Source of the DNA: Symbiodinium natans
Lineage: Eukaryota; Sar; Dinophyceae; Suessiales; Symbiodiniaceae
Length of the DNA stretch: 64,000 bases
NCBI GenBank assembly: GCA_905221605.1
Contig: CAJNDS010000073.1
Span: 125,001 to 189,000, forward strand
Reading direction: 5' to 3'
Below the pieces are notes generated by a model. The model did no database searches and was not told the origin of the DNA. It was given only the letters and a program-made list of their open reading frames with translations. The position numbers and the translations under genes are program-made. Positions 20,299 through 30,108 of this stretch are shown in pieces (within the stretch, counting starts at the first letter, position 1; every line of letters starts with the position of its first letter).

Positions 20299-23200
20299 CT
20301 ACATTGTGGTTCCAGCTCCCCTCACAGGTGAACGATCATGCCTTACCATCCAGAGCATGTAGCACCCATTTACAGTACTGACGTCTTCAAGTGATGTAAG
20401 TTGGGCACGTCTGTGATCGTTGGTGCCCCAGGTGCCTGAGCCCGATATGAGCACTGAGGTGTAATGGCCCTGTTCTGGTGAGTCACCAGTATGTACGATG
20501 ACTGAGGCAAGCCTGTATCGTAGCCATCGGCAAGTCAGCGACTCCTCAAGAAAACAGGGAACGCGTACCAGGCGTGGTAGCTGAACAGCACAGGTGTTTT
20601 TCTCATAGGTCAGTCGTGCGGAGGGCTGCAGGGTGTAACGGGTGAGGAGAAAACACAGAAGATCTGGCGGCGTAGAGAGAGCAAAGGGCACATGCTGAAA
20701 ATGCCAGTTGTTGATCAAGGTCTGCAGTGTGAGCGGAGGGTCTGGAGTGCTGGCGGGGATCTGCAACGGTATGGCGTACTGAGTAGTTCCATGATCCCAA
20801 ATTTGATACCCCATATCGTCCCCCATCCTTGCCTGCCAGGATCCAAGGCTCAATGGTGGTTGGTTAAGAGCCTGCACATGGCAAGCAAATTCAAAAACAT
20901 CATGTTGATGATGCACATTCCTCCAAGTTCTCAGCAGACGCCTCCAAGAGGGCAAGCGAGTGAGGTCACTCGTTTCCTTGCTCCAGATGGCGTCCCGCCA
21001 GGCCTGCATATGCAGCCCCCATGAGGATGTGATGGTCGGCGCAATCTGGGCACAGGCCCACGAGTATGCGAGTGCCCAGGAATTAATGTAGCAAAGATTA
21101 GACGGGTTGCTGAGCGCCCGGCACAGTATTCCAATCAGAGTCGCTTGGCCAGATCGTTGGCCAACTTCGAGCGCCGCAAGCTCTCCGGCCGCACCTGAAG
21201 GCCTATGAGTTGCAGGGCCGCAAGGCCGCGGCATATCTCCAAAAGATGCCAAATCTTCATGGAGTCCGGGTGACGAAGGCCCACATCGAGCAGAAACGCA
21301 TGTACTTTGCTGTTGATGGTGCTCTCCTGTAGCCGCTGGGTCGAGTGAAAGCGAGAAACCGAGCCCTCCACTCTCACGACGGGGAGTGCCTGCTCGATGG
21401 CCTGGAGGATTGTCGTCGTCGTAACCGGGGGACGCTCCGCATCTACCCCGAGGCTCTTCGCACTTGGATTCCACCGCTGGTAGGTCCAGCCCTCTTCCTG
21501 GAGCCATCCCTGTTGTCTGGCCGTCTGCTGCTCTGTCTCTGAGGCTTGGACTTGCTGTAGTTTCGTGAGCAGCAGCTGAAAGAGTTGGTACAGCAAGACA
21601 TTTCGGAGAGGGGCATGCTGCTGACGATTTTCCATTTGCGTGCGCCACTCCGCCGAGACCTTCAGAAGCAGCGGGAGCGGACTGCCCTGTCCTGCTTTCA
21701 TGAACAGAACCCATCCAGTTGACTGCCGAAGAGCCTGGATGGACGCCTCTTGCCTCAGGACTAGCCTTGAGAGGAGATGGATAAGCGACTCTTCCTGGGC
21801 TTGTGTCACTCGACCCCCCTTTCCCCCCTCCTTCCGTGCAGCCTTTGGCGGTCTCCCGCTCATCTCCCCCTCTCTCTGGCGTGGTCCCTGACTCGACGAG
21901 GACAGCGTCAGCAGATGCTCTTGGACATTCACTGTTCCGAACATGCCCATCATTTCGGAGTCCAGGGCTTCCTCTGCCATCTTGGGACCTTAGGAAGAAG
22001 TGATAGAGTAGGAACTGCCAGAGAACAGTGCACTTAGCGCGGTGAGCCCTGGGATTAAGCAGCGTACTTCCACAGAATACGCACGGCGACCCAGGGGAGG
22101 GGAATTTGAGACTAGCCGCAGTTGCTTGGGCCTGATGCTGCAAGAACAGCTCAGGGTGAGCTTTCTGCCAGTGCACTTTCATCATGCGTGAGTGCACAAT
22201 CCACTGACCACAGCGAGCACAGTGCTGGGCAAGCTTACGACGAGGCTCGTAGACGTAGATGGCATTTTGTCCTTTGGAACTGATTAGCTTTGAGAGTTGA
22301 TCAGGGACAGCCCACATTGTTGCATCAAAGTTTGCCGGGGTGTCCGAGAGCTGTGTCGTCGCAGGCAATTCGGCTTGCAGCGAAGTTGTGCCCACAGGGG
22401 TCGTGCTTATCGACTTACCAGAATCAGGATGCATGATCTGGGGGGGTTTCGGGCTTAACTGATCATTACCTGGCACTTTAGGATGGGCAGGTGTGGGAAC
22501 ATCAGCTGTTGTGGTAGGACAGGCAGCCTGACTAGTGAGCACCTTACAATGCCCACCATTAATATGTGCTTTAAGCCCCGGCCACTTAGGGAACTTTTTG
22601 TGGCAGTATTTGCACTGCGGCAGCCCATGTAATGAGTCTCGTAGCTTGTGAAAGGTATGACCAATCTGAGTCACACGTTGGTGCTCTGGGTGTTTCTTGG
22701 CCTGATGAATGAGCACCGCCGAAGAGTTGGCGAAGTACAGCCCGCATATGCTGCATGCAGTGGCTTGACAGCTAGAGCCCTCTATTGCCTGAAGGGATCT
22801 CATCGGGGGTTCCTTCATGGATTGGTAGACATGTTCCCACCACGGGCAGTGTGGATGACACGCAAGTGGATCATGCGGCTTGGGCTGTTCATTGTCCATG
22901 GCTACTTGAAGCATCTTAACAGGTGACATCAAGCCATGCTTAGAGAGGAAGTCACTGTGTGAGACATGACTGATGTGAACCGGGTCCTTGTAGAGGCTGC
23001 GTAGTTGTCGCAGAATGGTGCTTGTTAGAAGGGCGGAGCTGGCCTCTGTCAGCCCACAGCTATTGAGGGAGTAGCTTATCGATGACCAAACGCAAGCTCT
23101 CCACAGTTCATACCGAATACGAGGACTGAGCGTGTGACGCCCTCTGAGGATCTTCACCATTCGCCAGAAGTTCGCCATGCCGCATGAGATCCTGTGTTTA

Positions 23201-26200
23201 AGCGTAAGCATCTCAAAGGGACCGTATGAGGCAATGGCGCCAAGATAGACAAATTGTGACACAAGAGGGATGTGAACATCACCTGAGAGATGCTGCAACC
23301 GAAGAGCTTTGCCCTCTGGGGTGTTTGCCGTAAATCGCTGACGCGCAGTCTGAGCCAGGGTGCCACGGAGCACTAGGATCGCTTTGGATTTTGTCGGGCT
23401 AAGAGTCATCCCGTGATTTTTCAGAAGCCTAAAGAGGAGTTTGATGTTGTCGACAGTAGCCTCAAGCTGTGACATGGAAGAAAACTCCTGCGCCCAGTGG
23501 AAGTCATCCGCAAAAAGAGTAAGTGCTGCTAGGACGACTTCGAGTCCGATTCTGTCCGCAAGATCCATGGCGATGCTGTGTACAAAGATCAACCAGAGGA
23601 GTGGTGCAACACTACAACCCTGGCGAATACCTTGCTCCGCAGGTACAGAGTATTCCTTACCGCCATGCCGGAACCAATAAGTAGCCTGGCTATGCCAGCT
23701 CATGACCAGATGTACAATGTTCTGGGGTAAAGCAAGTCTCTGCATGCTCGAGAGGAGCCTGCTACGCGGCATTCTGTCGAAGGCCTGAGTGAGATCAACA
23801 CTTAGCTGCAGAGACCCATATAGGGCTGTTGGTTTGTGCCCAGCGAAGCGATTGTGTAGATTGGGTGCGAAGGCGGCCAGCTTACCCCTAATTCGACTGC
23901 AGTGCATGAAGACCCGCGCGAGTGCGTCCCTGTGCGAGCGATTGGGACAGTAGGCGTATTGCGGTAGAGTGAGAATGTGCTCATAGATGTGAGCTTTCAG
24001 TGGCTGGATGGCCGCAGCAAAGGTGATTTTTCCCAAGGGGCATTGCAGCCCGATGGGACGGTAATGCTCAGGGTCTTTACCACTTTTTGCCGGCTTGGGG
24101 ATTAGCGCGAGGCTGGTGTCACGCCACTCAACGTCAACACGCGCATTCTCTGAACTCCAACATTGCTTCATGTGGTTGTGCAGCCATGCCCCCACTTCCT
24201 CAGCAACAGGTCTCCAGGCCGCCGACGGCGGTTGCCCAGTTGGTGTGGCCTTTCGGAGTGGGCATTGCTTTATGAGTGTAGTGAGTGTTGAAGCTGGGGG
24301 GACAGCCGATATATCAAGCGGCCAGTCTTTCTGCATACATCGGTCCTGATCACTTGCAGCAAAGCGGGTCGTTAGGCTCTTCTGGACTATGGTGGCCTGT
24401 TGGGGCATCGGGACGAGTCTTCCCTGGTCGTCGCTAATCCGCCATCGCCTACGAAAGGATTTGGGTGCAAGACGATGGACTACTTGGTATAGGGCCCGTA
24501 TATTGCCTTGCGCAGCAGCATCATCCGCTTCCTGAATGGCATCCAGGTAGCGTTGTCTCTTAAGGTGATTGCAACATTGCCTGTGTTGTCTATGCAGTTT
24601 CTGGCACACAGTAACTCTCCTCCAAAGCCGGAAGATGTTCATGAAGGTAGTTGGCTTGGTGGCGCGCATGGCCTTATACGCCTGCCAGAGTTTCGAGACC
24701 CCCATCTGAACATGAGGGTGGTGCCAGAGCCTGGGCTTAACAGCGGTCCGCTCCGCCGGGAAAACATCAACAGCAGCGTCATGTACAACCTGGTGCAGTC
24801 GGGTAATTGAGGCAGTGGGAGCAAGGCTCTGCAGTCCCTCTTGAACTTTCTGCTGGTATATATGAAGTTTGGACAGCTTAGGGTCTGGGCCAGCGCAATC
24901 AGAGGAGGTGCCGTGCGCCTTGACTGAGGTTGAGCATGGTTTAGTGCAGGCAATGAGCTGTTCACGGTCAATCTGTCGGTTGGCAGCGGGCAGAGCAGGG
25001 TCAGTCTGGTAACATTGCCAATGCCTCAGAGGAAGCTGGGCCACGAGGGGGAGGTGATGTGCTCCACCCATTCTAGAGGCACCCACTTGGAAACCCGGAA
25101 TTGTGGTACATCGTCGGGCCTGCAGGCTTGCGTCGCCTCTTCGAACAAGGATGTAGTCGATTTGCGAGCGGTAGTCTCCAAACACAAAGGTGCAAGAGCG
25201 TTTGGGGGTGCCTGTCCACGTGTTGAGGGCAATCATGGACTGTGTTCTTAGCATGTCAAGGAAGGTGGTTTCGTCTAAAGCTCTGTCAGCAGCAAGCGGT
25301 CCTGTGACCGGGCCCACAGTCGGTGCTTGTGGATATAGTTGTGTGTTGAAATCGCCTGTGAGAAGAAGGTGGTCCCTTTGCGGGACGCTTCGTATAACAG
25401 AGTCTAGACTATTCCATATTTTGTGCCGCTTATCATATATGTCTGGATCTTGTGAGTTCCAAGCCTTCTGATAGACTGCAAGAACATGGATATTGCGCGC
25501 ATTCCTCGGTGCGGGAAGGCGGATCTGCAGTACACGTCCGGGAATATGCATTTGCAGTTGCAACTTGTGGCTGGGACAGAGGCGTTGATTGACAGGAACC
25601 AAAATTCCTCCGTGGTCCTTGGCATTCGGGGCAGAATGTACCATGTGCCATTTGTCAGTGGAGTATTCAAGGTCCTTAGACCATCTCGTTTCAAGAATGA
25701 TTGCAATGTCAAGATCCGAGCCATCCAGGTAAACCATTAATTCCTCGTAAAGGCCACCGCCAAGGCCACCACAGTTCCACATGAATGTGCGTAATCCTTT
25801 GCTACAGGCGTTCGTGGTACCTGATTTGATCACCGGGGTAGTGATTGCCGATGGTACTTGGTTTTGTCTGAGCGGCCTGCCTTTGTACATAGTCTGACCA
25901 AACCTCAGAGCTCTCCTACAGGCTCTTAGAAACGATCTTTTGCGAACGCCATGTTCAGGCGGGACTGACAAGGTTCCAGGAAGTGGCTGATACGTTGCGG
26001 AGTGATCACTTGGGTGTGTGCACGCAGTCTCGGCCGGAGAGAAGAGCGAAAACAAGACAAGAAGTGATACCCAAAGGCGCAGCGAAGGATAGCGATGGCT
26101 CCTGTCACCACCGTCAACCCGGTGGCGTACACACTTAGAGCAGAACGAGCCGTCGGCGGAGATGTTCGGTCGGGCAAACATCTCCTGAATGAGAAGAGGG

Positions 26201-26880
26201 AGAGAGAGAGAGTGAGAGCGTGTAGCAGAAGTTACAGAGTGTAGCGTGGGGTGGTACCCATAAGGCTTCGACAATTCATGAGGATTTTGGGAGCAGATAG
26301 ATCTGTCTGCAGCTAGTGCCATGGGAACACTAGCAACCCTCGCTTTTGAGTCACCCTCTTCATGAGAGACCACGTGTGAATGTGATGTGGGGACTCCCCT
26401 GGAATTGGGACTAGGGCGGCTCATGAAAGAGCTCATATCAGGGTGAGCTCTGCTTCGGGGGTGTGTGTGTGCACTTATGGGTGCTAGTGACCAAAAGGGA
26501 GTTTTAGTCGCAAGGCCTGGGACTATGTGCAATAGGCATGAAGGAGATGCATCCCAGTGGTGTCGGCGACGATAGACACCCGTAATGATTCTGGTGGTAA
26601 GCCAGCAGTGCTTGCGTCTTCTGGTCGCACGCAATCTGAGCATACAGAGCAGAGCGCAGAGGCCAAGGCCCCAACACCAGGGCGTCATCTCAGTCCTGGC
26701 CAAGGCAAGCGGGTCGTGAACAGAGAGGGGCTTGTCTGCCATGCAGGTACTATGCATGAGGGAGTGGCAGGTGGTTACTTTTGAACGCTTGAGCTGAGGG
26801 TGGGCCAGTGCATTCTGCACACTGCGGCTGTCACCATACTCAGAGCAACCAGGGGCCGAAGACCGGCTACCCGGGAAGAG
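20299..26880 (-). CDS. LINE-B ORF2: endonuclease, RT, C2H2 fingers, USP-like protease
   Basis: The frame is open for more than 2170 codons. No ATG starts it near 26820 (GTG there), so frameshifting from the upstream ORF is possible. A hydrophobic segment, LWVSLLVLFSLFS, precedes the endonuclease. The endonuclease (about residues 340-595) shows RTFMWNCGGLG, ILETRW, LLLTGDFNT, and SQIDYILVRR. RT (about 895-1160) has LSVDLTQAFDRM, GIRQGCSVAPLLW, and TLFADDFHW. Four Cys/His fingers follow: CSICGLYFANS, CKYCHKKFPKWPG, CARCGQWIVHS, and CVFCGSTLL. The C-terminus (about 1900-2160) matches ubiquitin-specific proteases: NPSNLCYINSWALA (Cys box), HHQHDVFEFACHV, and GHYTSVLI with WGTNDHRRAQL and GCYMLWM (His box). 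Between fingers and protease this frame is low complexity, and another frame looks coding. Confidence 0.85.
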   Translation of the reverse strand, partial: LFPGSRSSAPGCSEYGDSRSVQNALAHPQLKRSKVTTCHSLMHSTCMADKPLSVHDPLALARTEMTPWCWGLGLCALLCMLRLRATRRRKHCWLTTRIITGVYRRRHHWDASPSCLLHIVPGLATKTPFWSLAPISAHTHPRSRAHPDMSSFMSRPSPNSRGVPTSHSHVVSHEEGDSKARVASVPMALAADRSICSQNPHELSKPYGYHPTLHSVTSATRSHSLSLPLLIQEMFARPNISADGSFCSKCVRHRVDGGDRSHRYPSLRLWVSLLVLFSLFSPAETACTHPSDHSATYQPLPGTLSVPPEHGVRKRSFLRACRRALRFGQTMYKGRPLRQNQVPSAITTPVIKSGTTNACSKGLRTFMWNCGGLGGGLYEELMVYLDGSDLDIAIILETRWSKDLEYSTDKWHMVHSAPNAKDHGGILVPVNQRLCPSHKLQLQMHIPGRVLQIRLPAPRNARNIHVLAVYQKAWNSQDPDIYDKRHKIWNSLDSVIRSVPQRDHLLLTGDFNTQLYPQAPTVGPVTGPLAADRALDETTFLDMLRTQSMIALNTWTGTPKRSCTFVFGDYRSQIDYILVRRGDASLQARRCTTIPGFQVGASRMGGAHHLPLVAQLPLRHWQCYQTDPALPAANRQIDREQLIACTKPCSTSVKAHGTSSDCAGPDPKLSKLHIYQQKVQEGLQSLAPTASITRLHQVVHDAAVDVFPAERTAVKPRLWHHPHVQMGVSKLWQAYKAMRATKPTTFMNIFRLWRRVTVCQKLHRQHRQCCNHLKRQRYLDAIQEADDAAAQGNIRALYQVVHRLAPKSFRRRWRISDDQGRLVPMPQQATIVQKSLTTRFAASDQDRCMQKDWPLDISAVPPASTLTTLIKQCPLRKATPTGQPPSAAWRPVAEEVGAWLHNHMKQCWSSENARVDVEWRDTSLALIPKPAKSGKDPEHYRPIGLQCPLGKITFAAAIQPLKAHIYEHILTLPQYAYCPNRSHRDALARVFMHCSRIRGKLAAFAPNLHNRFAGHKPTALYGSLQLSVDLTQAFDRMPRSRLLSSMQRLALPQNIVHLVMSWHSQATYWFRHGGKEYSVPAEQGIRQGCSVAPLLWLIFVHSIAMDLADRIGLEVVLAALTLFADDFHWAQEFSSMSQLEATVDNIKLLFRLLKNHGMTLSPTKSKAILVLRGTLAQTARQRFTANTPEGKALRLQHLSGDVHIPLVSQFVYLGAIASYGPFEMLTLKHRISCGMANFWRMVKILRGRHTLSPRIRYELWRACVWSSISYSLNSCGLTEASSALLTSTILRQLRSLYKDPVHISHVSHSDFLSKHGLMSPVKMLQVAMDNEQPKPHDPLACHPHCPWWEHVYQSMKEPPMRSLQAIEGSSCQATACSICGLYFANSSAVLIHQAKKHPEHQRVTQIGHTFHKLRDSLHGLPQCKYCHKKFPKWPGLKAHINGGHCKVLTSQAACPTTTADVPTPAHPKVPGNDQLSPKPPQIMHPDSGKSISTTPVGTTSLQAELPATTQLSDTPANFDATMWAVPDQLSKLISSKGQNAIYVYEPRRKLAQHCARCGQWIVHSRMMKVHWQKAHPELFLQHQAQATAASLKFPSPGSPCVFCGSTLLNPRAHRAKCTVLWQFLLYHFFLRSQDGRGSPGLRNDGHVRNSECPRASADAVLVESGTTPERGGDERETAKGCTEGGGKGGSSDTSPGRVAYPSPLKASPEARGVHPGSSAVNWMGSVHESRTGQSAPAASEGLGGVAHANGKSSAACPSPKCLAVPTLSAAAHETTASPSLRDRAADGQTTGMAPGRGLDLPAVESKCEEPRGRCGASPGYDDDNPPGHRAGTPRRESGGLGFSLSLDPAATGEHHQQQSTCVSARCGPSSPGLHEDLASFGDMPRPCGPATHRPSGAAGELAALEVGQRSGQATLIGILCRALSNPSNLCYINSWALAYSWACAQIAPTITSSWGLHMQAWRDAIWSKETSDLTRLPSWRRLLRTWRNVHHQHDVFEFACHVQALNQPPLSLGSWQARMGDDMGYQIWDHGTTQYAIPLQIPASTPDPPLTLQTLINNWHFQHVPFALSTPPDLLCFLLTRYTLQPSARLTYEKNTCAVQLPRLVRVPCFLEESLTCRWLRYRLASVIVHTGDSPEQGHYTSVLISGSGTWGTNDHRRAQLTSLEDVSTVNGCYMLWMVRHDRSPVRGAGTTM
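21135..21980 (-). CDS. Overlapping 281-codon ORF inside LINE-B ORF2
   Basis: This ORF lies in a different frame from ORF2, between the last zinc finger and the protease. It starts at an ATG (MAEEALDSEMMGMFG). Its composition is far more protein-like than that of the ORF2 frame: amphipathic helices such as ESLIHLLSRLVLRQEASIQ, WVLFMKAGQGSPLPLLLKV, NVLLYQLFQLLLTKLQQV, and SMKIWHLLEICRGLAALQLI. Two explanations fit. Either it is the true middle domain of the polyprotein, displaced by two indels near 21985 and 21130, or it is a separate overlapping gene. ORF2 staying open through the whole 846 bp favours some use of both frames. The domain is not one I can name. Confidence 0.6.
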   Translation of the reverse strand: MAEEALDSEMMGMFGTVNVQEHLLTLSSSSQGPRQREGEMSGRPPKAARKEGGKGGRVTQAQEESLIHLLSRLVLRQEASIQALRQSTGWVLFMKAGQGSPLPLLLKVSAEWRTQMENRQQHAPLRNVLLYQLFQLLLTKLQQVQASETEQQTARQQGWLQEEGWTYQRWNPSAKSLGVDAERPPVTTTTILQAIEQALPVVRVEGSVSRFHSTQRLQESTINSKVHAFLLDVGLRHPDSMKIWHLLEICRGLAALQLIGLQVRPESLRRSKLANDLAKRL

Positions 26881-29800
26881 GAGTATGCAGCTGGGCGATC
26901 TTGAGGGCCGTCCCGCATTAGCTTGGCAAACTCCCTGAAAACGACCAGCGGAGCTGGCAACAGACCGTTGTCGGTAAGGAAAAGTCTGTTGTGATTCGGG
27001 GCGAGCAATGTGACGCCTCGAAGAAAGAGACAGACGAGAGTGCCAGCCTGTCCTTCCGTCAGGATTACGCCATTGGCGCTTCTATAGAATACAATGCCAG
27101 CTTCGAAGGCGAGCTTGCCATCTATGTGCAGTGCCAGTTCGCAGTCTTCACGCATGCCTGAAATCGTGCGTTGGCCGGGAAAGGCCGTGGTTAGGTGGAT
27201 GTGTTGTCTGTAGGAAGAGCCCCACACCCCCCCAGCCTTCAGGCCAGAATTATAGATTCCAGTGTAGTGCTTGCGCGCCGTACCATGCAGCAGCAGGGAT
27301 GGCAGGTCCGCCGCCGTCAACGTCGACATCAGAAGGTCGGGTTGGACTCTGATACTGTGTCCCTGGACTGCTCTGATCGCCTTACCGTCGTCACTGAGCT
27401 GAACTCTGTTCTTCTCGTTGACAGAGCACTCAGTGACTATCTCGTCAAGCGTTAGGCTATGCCTCTTGGCTGTGGGTAGACGTAGGAGAGCATGAAGCGG
27501 AAGGAAGCCATCTGCCCGTAGGAGATTCGCCCCATCGACGTCATGGCGAAGGATCGCCGTGAGGGCCCTCGAAACAGTTTCCCTCCTTGGGCGGGAGGCC
27601 GATCCACCAGGCCCTCTGGAGCGTACCTCTCCTTGCCTTGTCCAGCTGGGCGGTGGAGGTGGCTTAGTGGGGGTCTCTTCGTGCACATGTCCAGAGGATG
27701 AGGATGGTCCCGTGTGTGCAGGCGGATGCAATCCGGTGTGGGTTGGGCCCGGTTCCGGTTGCCCAAGGGCTCTACGAATGCCCCCCGGAAGAGTGGCCAA
27801 GGCGTCACGGACCCTTCGGGCAGCATCCTCAGCCAGCAGTTCAGGAGAACTGGCACCAGATGAATTATCATCCATGGATGTTCTGGGCGTGGGCGCCTCC
27901 ACGCGCCGGTCCGACTGTCTGCCCGGTGGCGTGTCGCTCCAGAGCTCGTCTTCCGATGAGTCAACAGTGGCGGTTGCCTGCACTTCGGCTGCCCAGTCAT
28001 CCAGGGTTGGCTCGGCATCCTCGGCCTTAAAGATCGACCGTGTTTCCAGCGGTAGACCTTGTAGTGAGTGGTCCAGGTTGGCGGGGTCTGTGGATGTCAG
28101 CCCATCCCTGCGTTGTCCCTCCAGATGCCAGGGTCTGGAAGCAACAGCGTCATCCCGTGAGGGTCTTGCGGTCGAGGGACCCTGCGAGGGAGCAGCACCG
28201 TCATCGTCATGGTCCGTAGAGGAGGAGTTTTGAGCCGTGTCGACGTTGGGGTCAGCGATCCAGTCAAAGCTCCGACCACCCTCCTGTTCATCCAGGGTAC
28301 TGGACTGTTGCCAACTCCAGCTAGACCATGTGGTGTTCCAGTGCTCGCTCCATTGCCACTCCTGGGGCGTGGTGGGCAGCGCCTCCCAGGTGCCAGTATA
28401 GCGACCAGCTTGCTGCTTGGCCTTGGCTTTGCCCTTTGCAGCTGCCGCTGCTTCAGCTCTGGCCCGCTTGTCAGGCCGCTGCGCTCTAGCCTCCTTTTCT
28501 CCCTGAGTCCGCCGCCTGGTTCCGTCAGCTTTCTTACGAGATCTTGGTGGTCGTCTGCTGGCGTCATTGGCCCCTCCAGGATTCGTTTCCATTGTCACCA
28601 AGGGGGCATCCATTGATCGGCCATATGGACTAATCAAGGGTGGGAAGCCATACCAAACCCGAGGGGTGAACCGAAATTTGGGTACTTCAACCCCAACGCC
28701 CTGAACACTCAAGGAGCTTAAGGGTGGTTGTAAACCTTGAGGGAGGGGCTGGCCGGCACAGGGTCTCACTAAGGAGGCAGAGGCAGAGCCCAATACGCAG
28801 CAGGGCCAGGACAGTAAGGCTTGCCGTGGCTGAGCAGGCTTGTGCACACACCGCTGCCAGAAGGACTGTCGCGCACTAGACAAGCAACATCTGGGAACAG
28901 TCGGTCCTGTGGTCAAGGTCTGTGTCGTCTTTGGAAATGCGGGGAGTCGGGCCAGAGGTGTAGACGACCAACCTGGGGCAAGGATGCCACCCAGGGACAA
29001 AGTGATGACATGCATGGTAGCAGGAGTGACTAACTCAAGAGCCGCACTGGAAGCATGGGTGGTGAGAGCAGTGCGCTGAGCAGTAGGGTTTCGCACACCA
29101 CTCGGGGAGGCTCGATCCTGACACGCGGTGCAGTGTACATGCCAGTACTGCACGCCGGACCCCACAACACCATGACACATGCAGCAGGCACTCGCTCTGA
29201 GCAGAGGTGCTTCATTTTCACCAGCAAGCATCGCCCAGGTTGGCACATACGCCTCAGGGAAAGTGCAGTGGGTCAGCCGCAGCGACCGTGGGTGGAGCAG
29301 GAGTTGACTGCATTTCCGGACCCGGCACAAACACCCACGTCTGTGTGGACCTGGGGCCAAGATGTGGCTCCCAGGGAGAGATAAACTGCACCACCGGCCC
29401 TGGTAACAGGTGCCAGGACCTGTACACTCCACTGGACTGGAGAAAACCTGCCTGTGGCCTATCTGCGGTTGGCGGTCCAGTTCGTGTTCGCGGCGAAGAA
29501 GCTGTAGATTCTCCATCATTCCTTGCCGACGCCGGGCTACGGGGGGCACGCGTGGGTGTCGAGGCAGCCGAGTCAAGGGGAGCATTCCCTCCCGCAGTAC
29601 AAGTTTCAGGGGACGTTCGCGTCGCTGCCCTCGTTGGGGGTGCATCCAGTGGCGTTGGGGGGGGTGGTCCCCCCGGCCTGGGGCAGGCAGTGCGATCCAC
29701 GGTAGAGGCAGTAGCGGTCGGGCTCGTGGAGGTCGGTGTAGGCGGAGGGGGCCCAGCATCTCCCCTGTTGGCCACTGGGGTCGATGGGGCAGGCACAGAG

Positions 29801-29937
29801 CCGCTACCCCTTCGAGATGAGCTTGCTCCTCTGCTTCGTCTGCGACGGCTGCGCGAGCGTCCTTCTGGCCTGACTGGGTTGCCCTGGGAGTCGAATAGCA
29901 TGCCCAGTAGCGAGTCCTCGCTATCTGAGGAAGCCAT
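26775..29937 (-). CDS. LINE-B middle ORF with Tpt1/KptA-like RNA 2'-phosphotransferase
   Basis: The most likely start is the ATG at 29937 in a strong context. It opens an SR- and Pro-rich frame (MASSDSEDSLLGMLFDSQG). The longer frame (from 30026) takes over downstream and shows a Cys/His cluster, ACCMCHGVVGSG to HCTACQD, near 29150. A Lys/Ala/Arg-rich linker follows. About 27585-27050 is the phosphotransferase: VSRALTAILRHD, LTLDEIVTECS, IRAVQGHSIRV, LLHGTARKHY, SGMREDCELALHID, and GIVFYRSANGVIL. The Arg-His pair, the Arg of RAVQGHS and the Arg of GMRED match the catalytic quartet of this family. Tpt1/KptA removes a 2'-phosphate from RNA using NAD+, classically at tRNA splice junctions. The stop overlaps the ORF2 frame. 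Confidence 0.85.
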
Positions 29938-30108
29938 GGTCGAGTACTGCTAGGCGTATCTAGGCGCTTGCTGTGATCCCTATAGCCTCGAGGCGCGGTA
30001 TGCTCACCATAGTGGAGGTCACACATACAGCCAAGCTCGAAGATGCCGACTCGGCTTCAGACGAACCACCATAGTCAGGAACTTCCTCCTTCACGCCCGT
30101 GGGCGGAA

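Noticed and set aside
27559-29953. Long plus-strand frames opposite the Tpt1 ORF (27559-28233, 29207-29953)
   Set aside because: They are complements of GC-rich coding sequence. The minus-strand frame has the recognisable enzyme.
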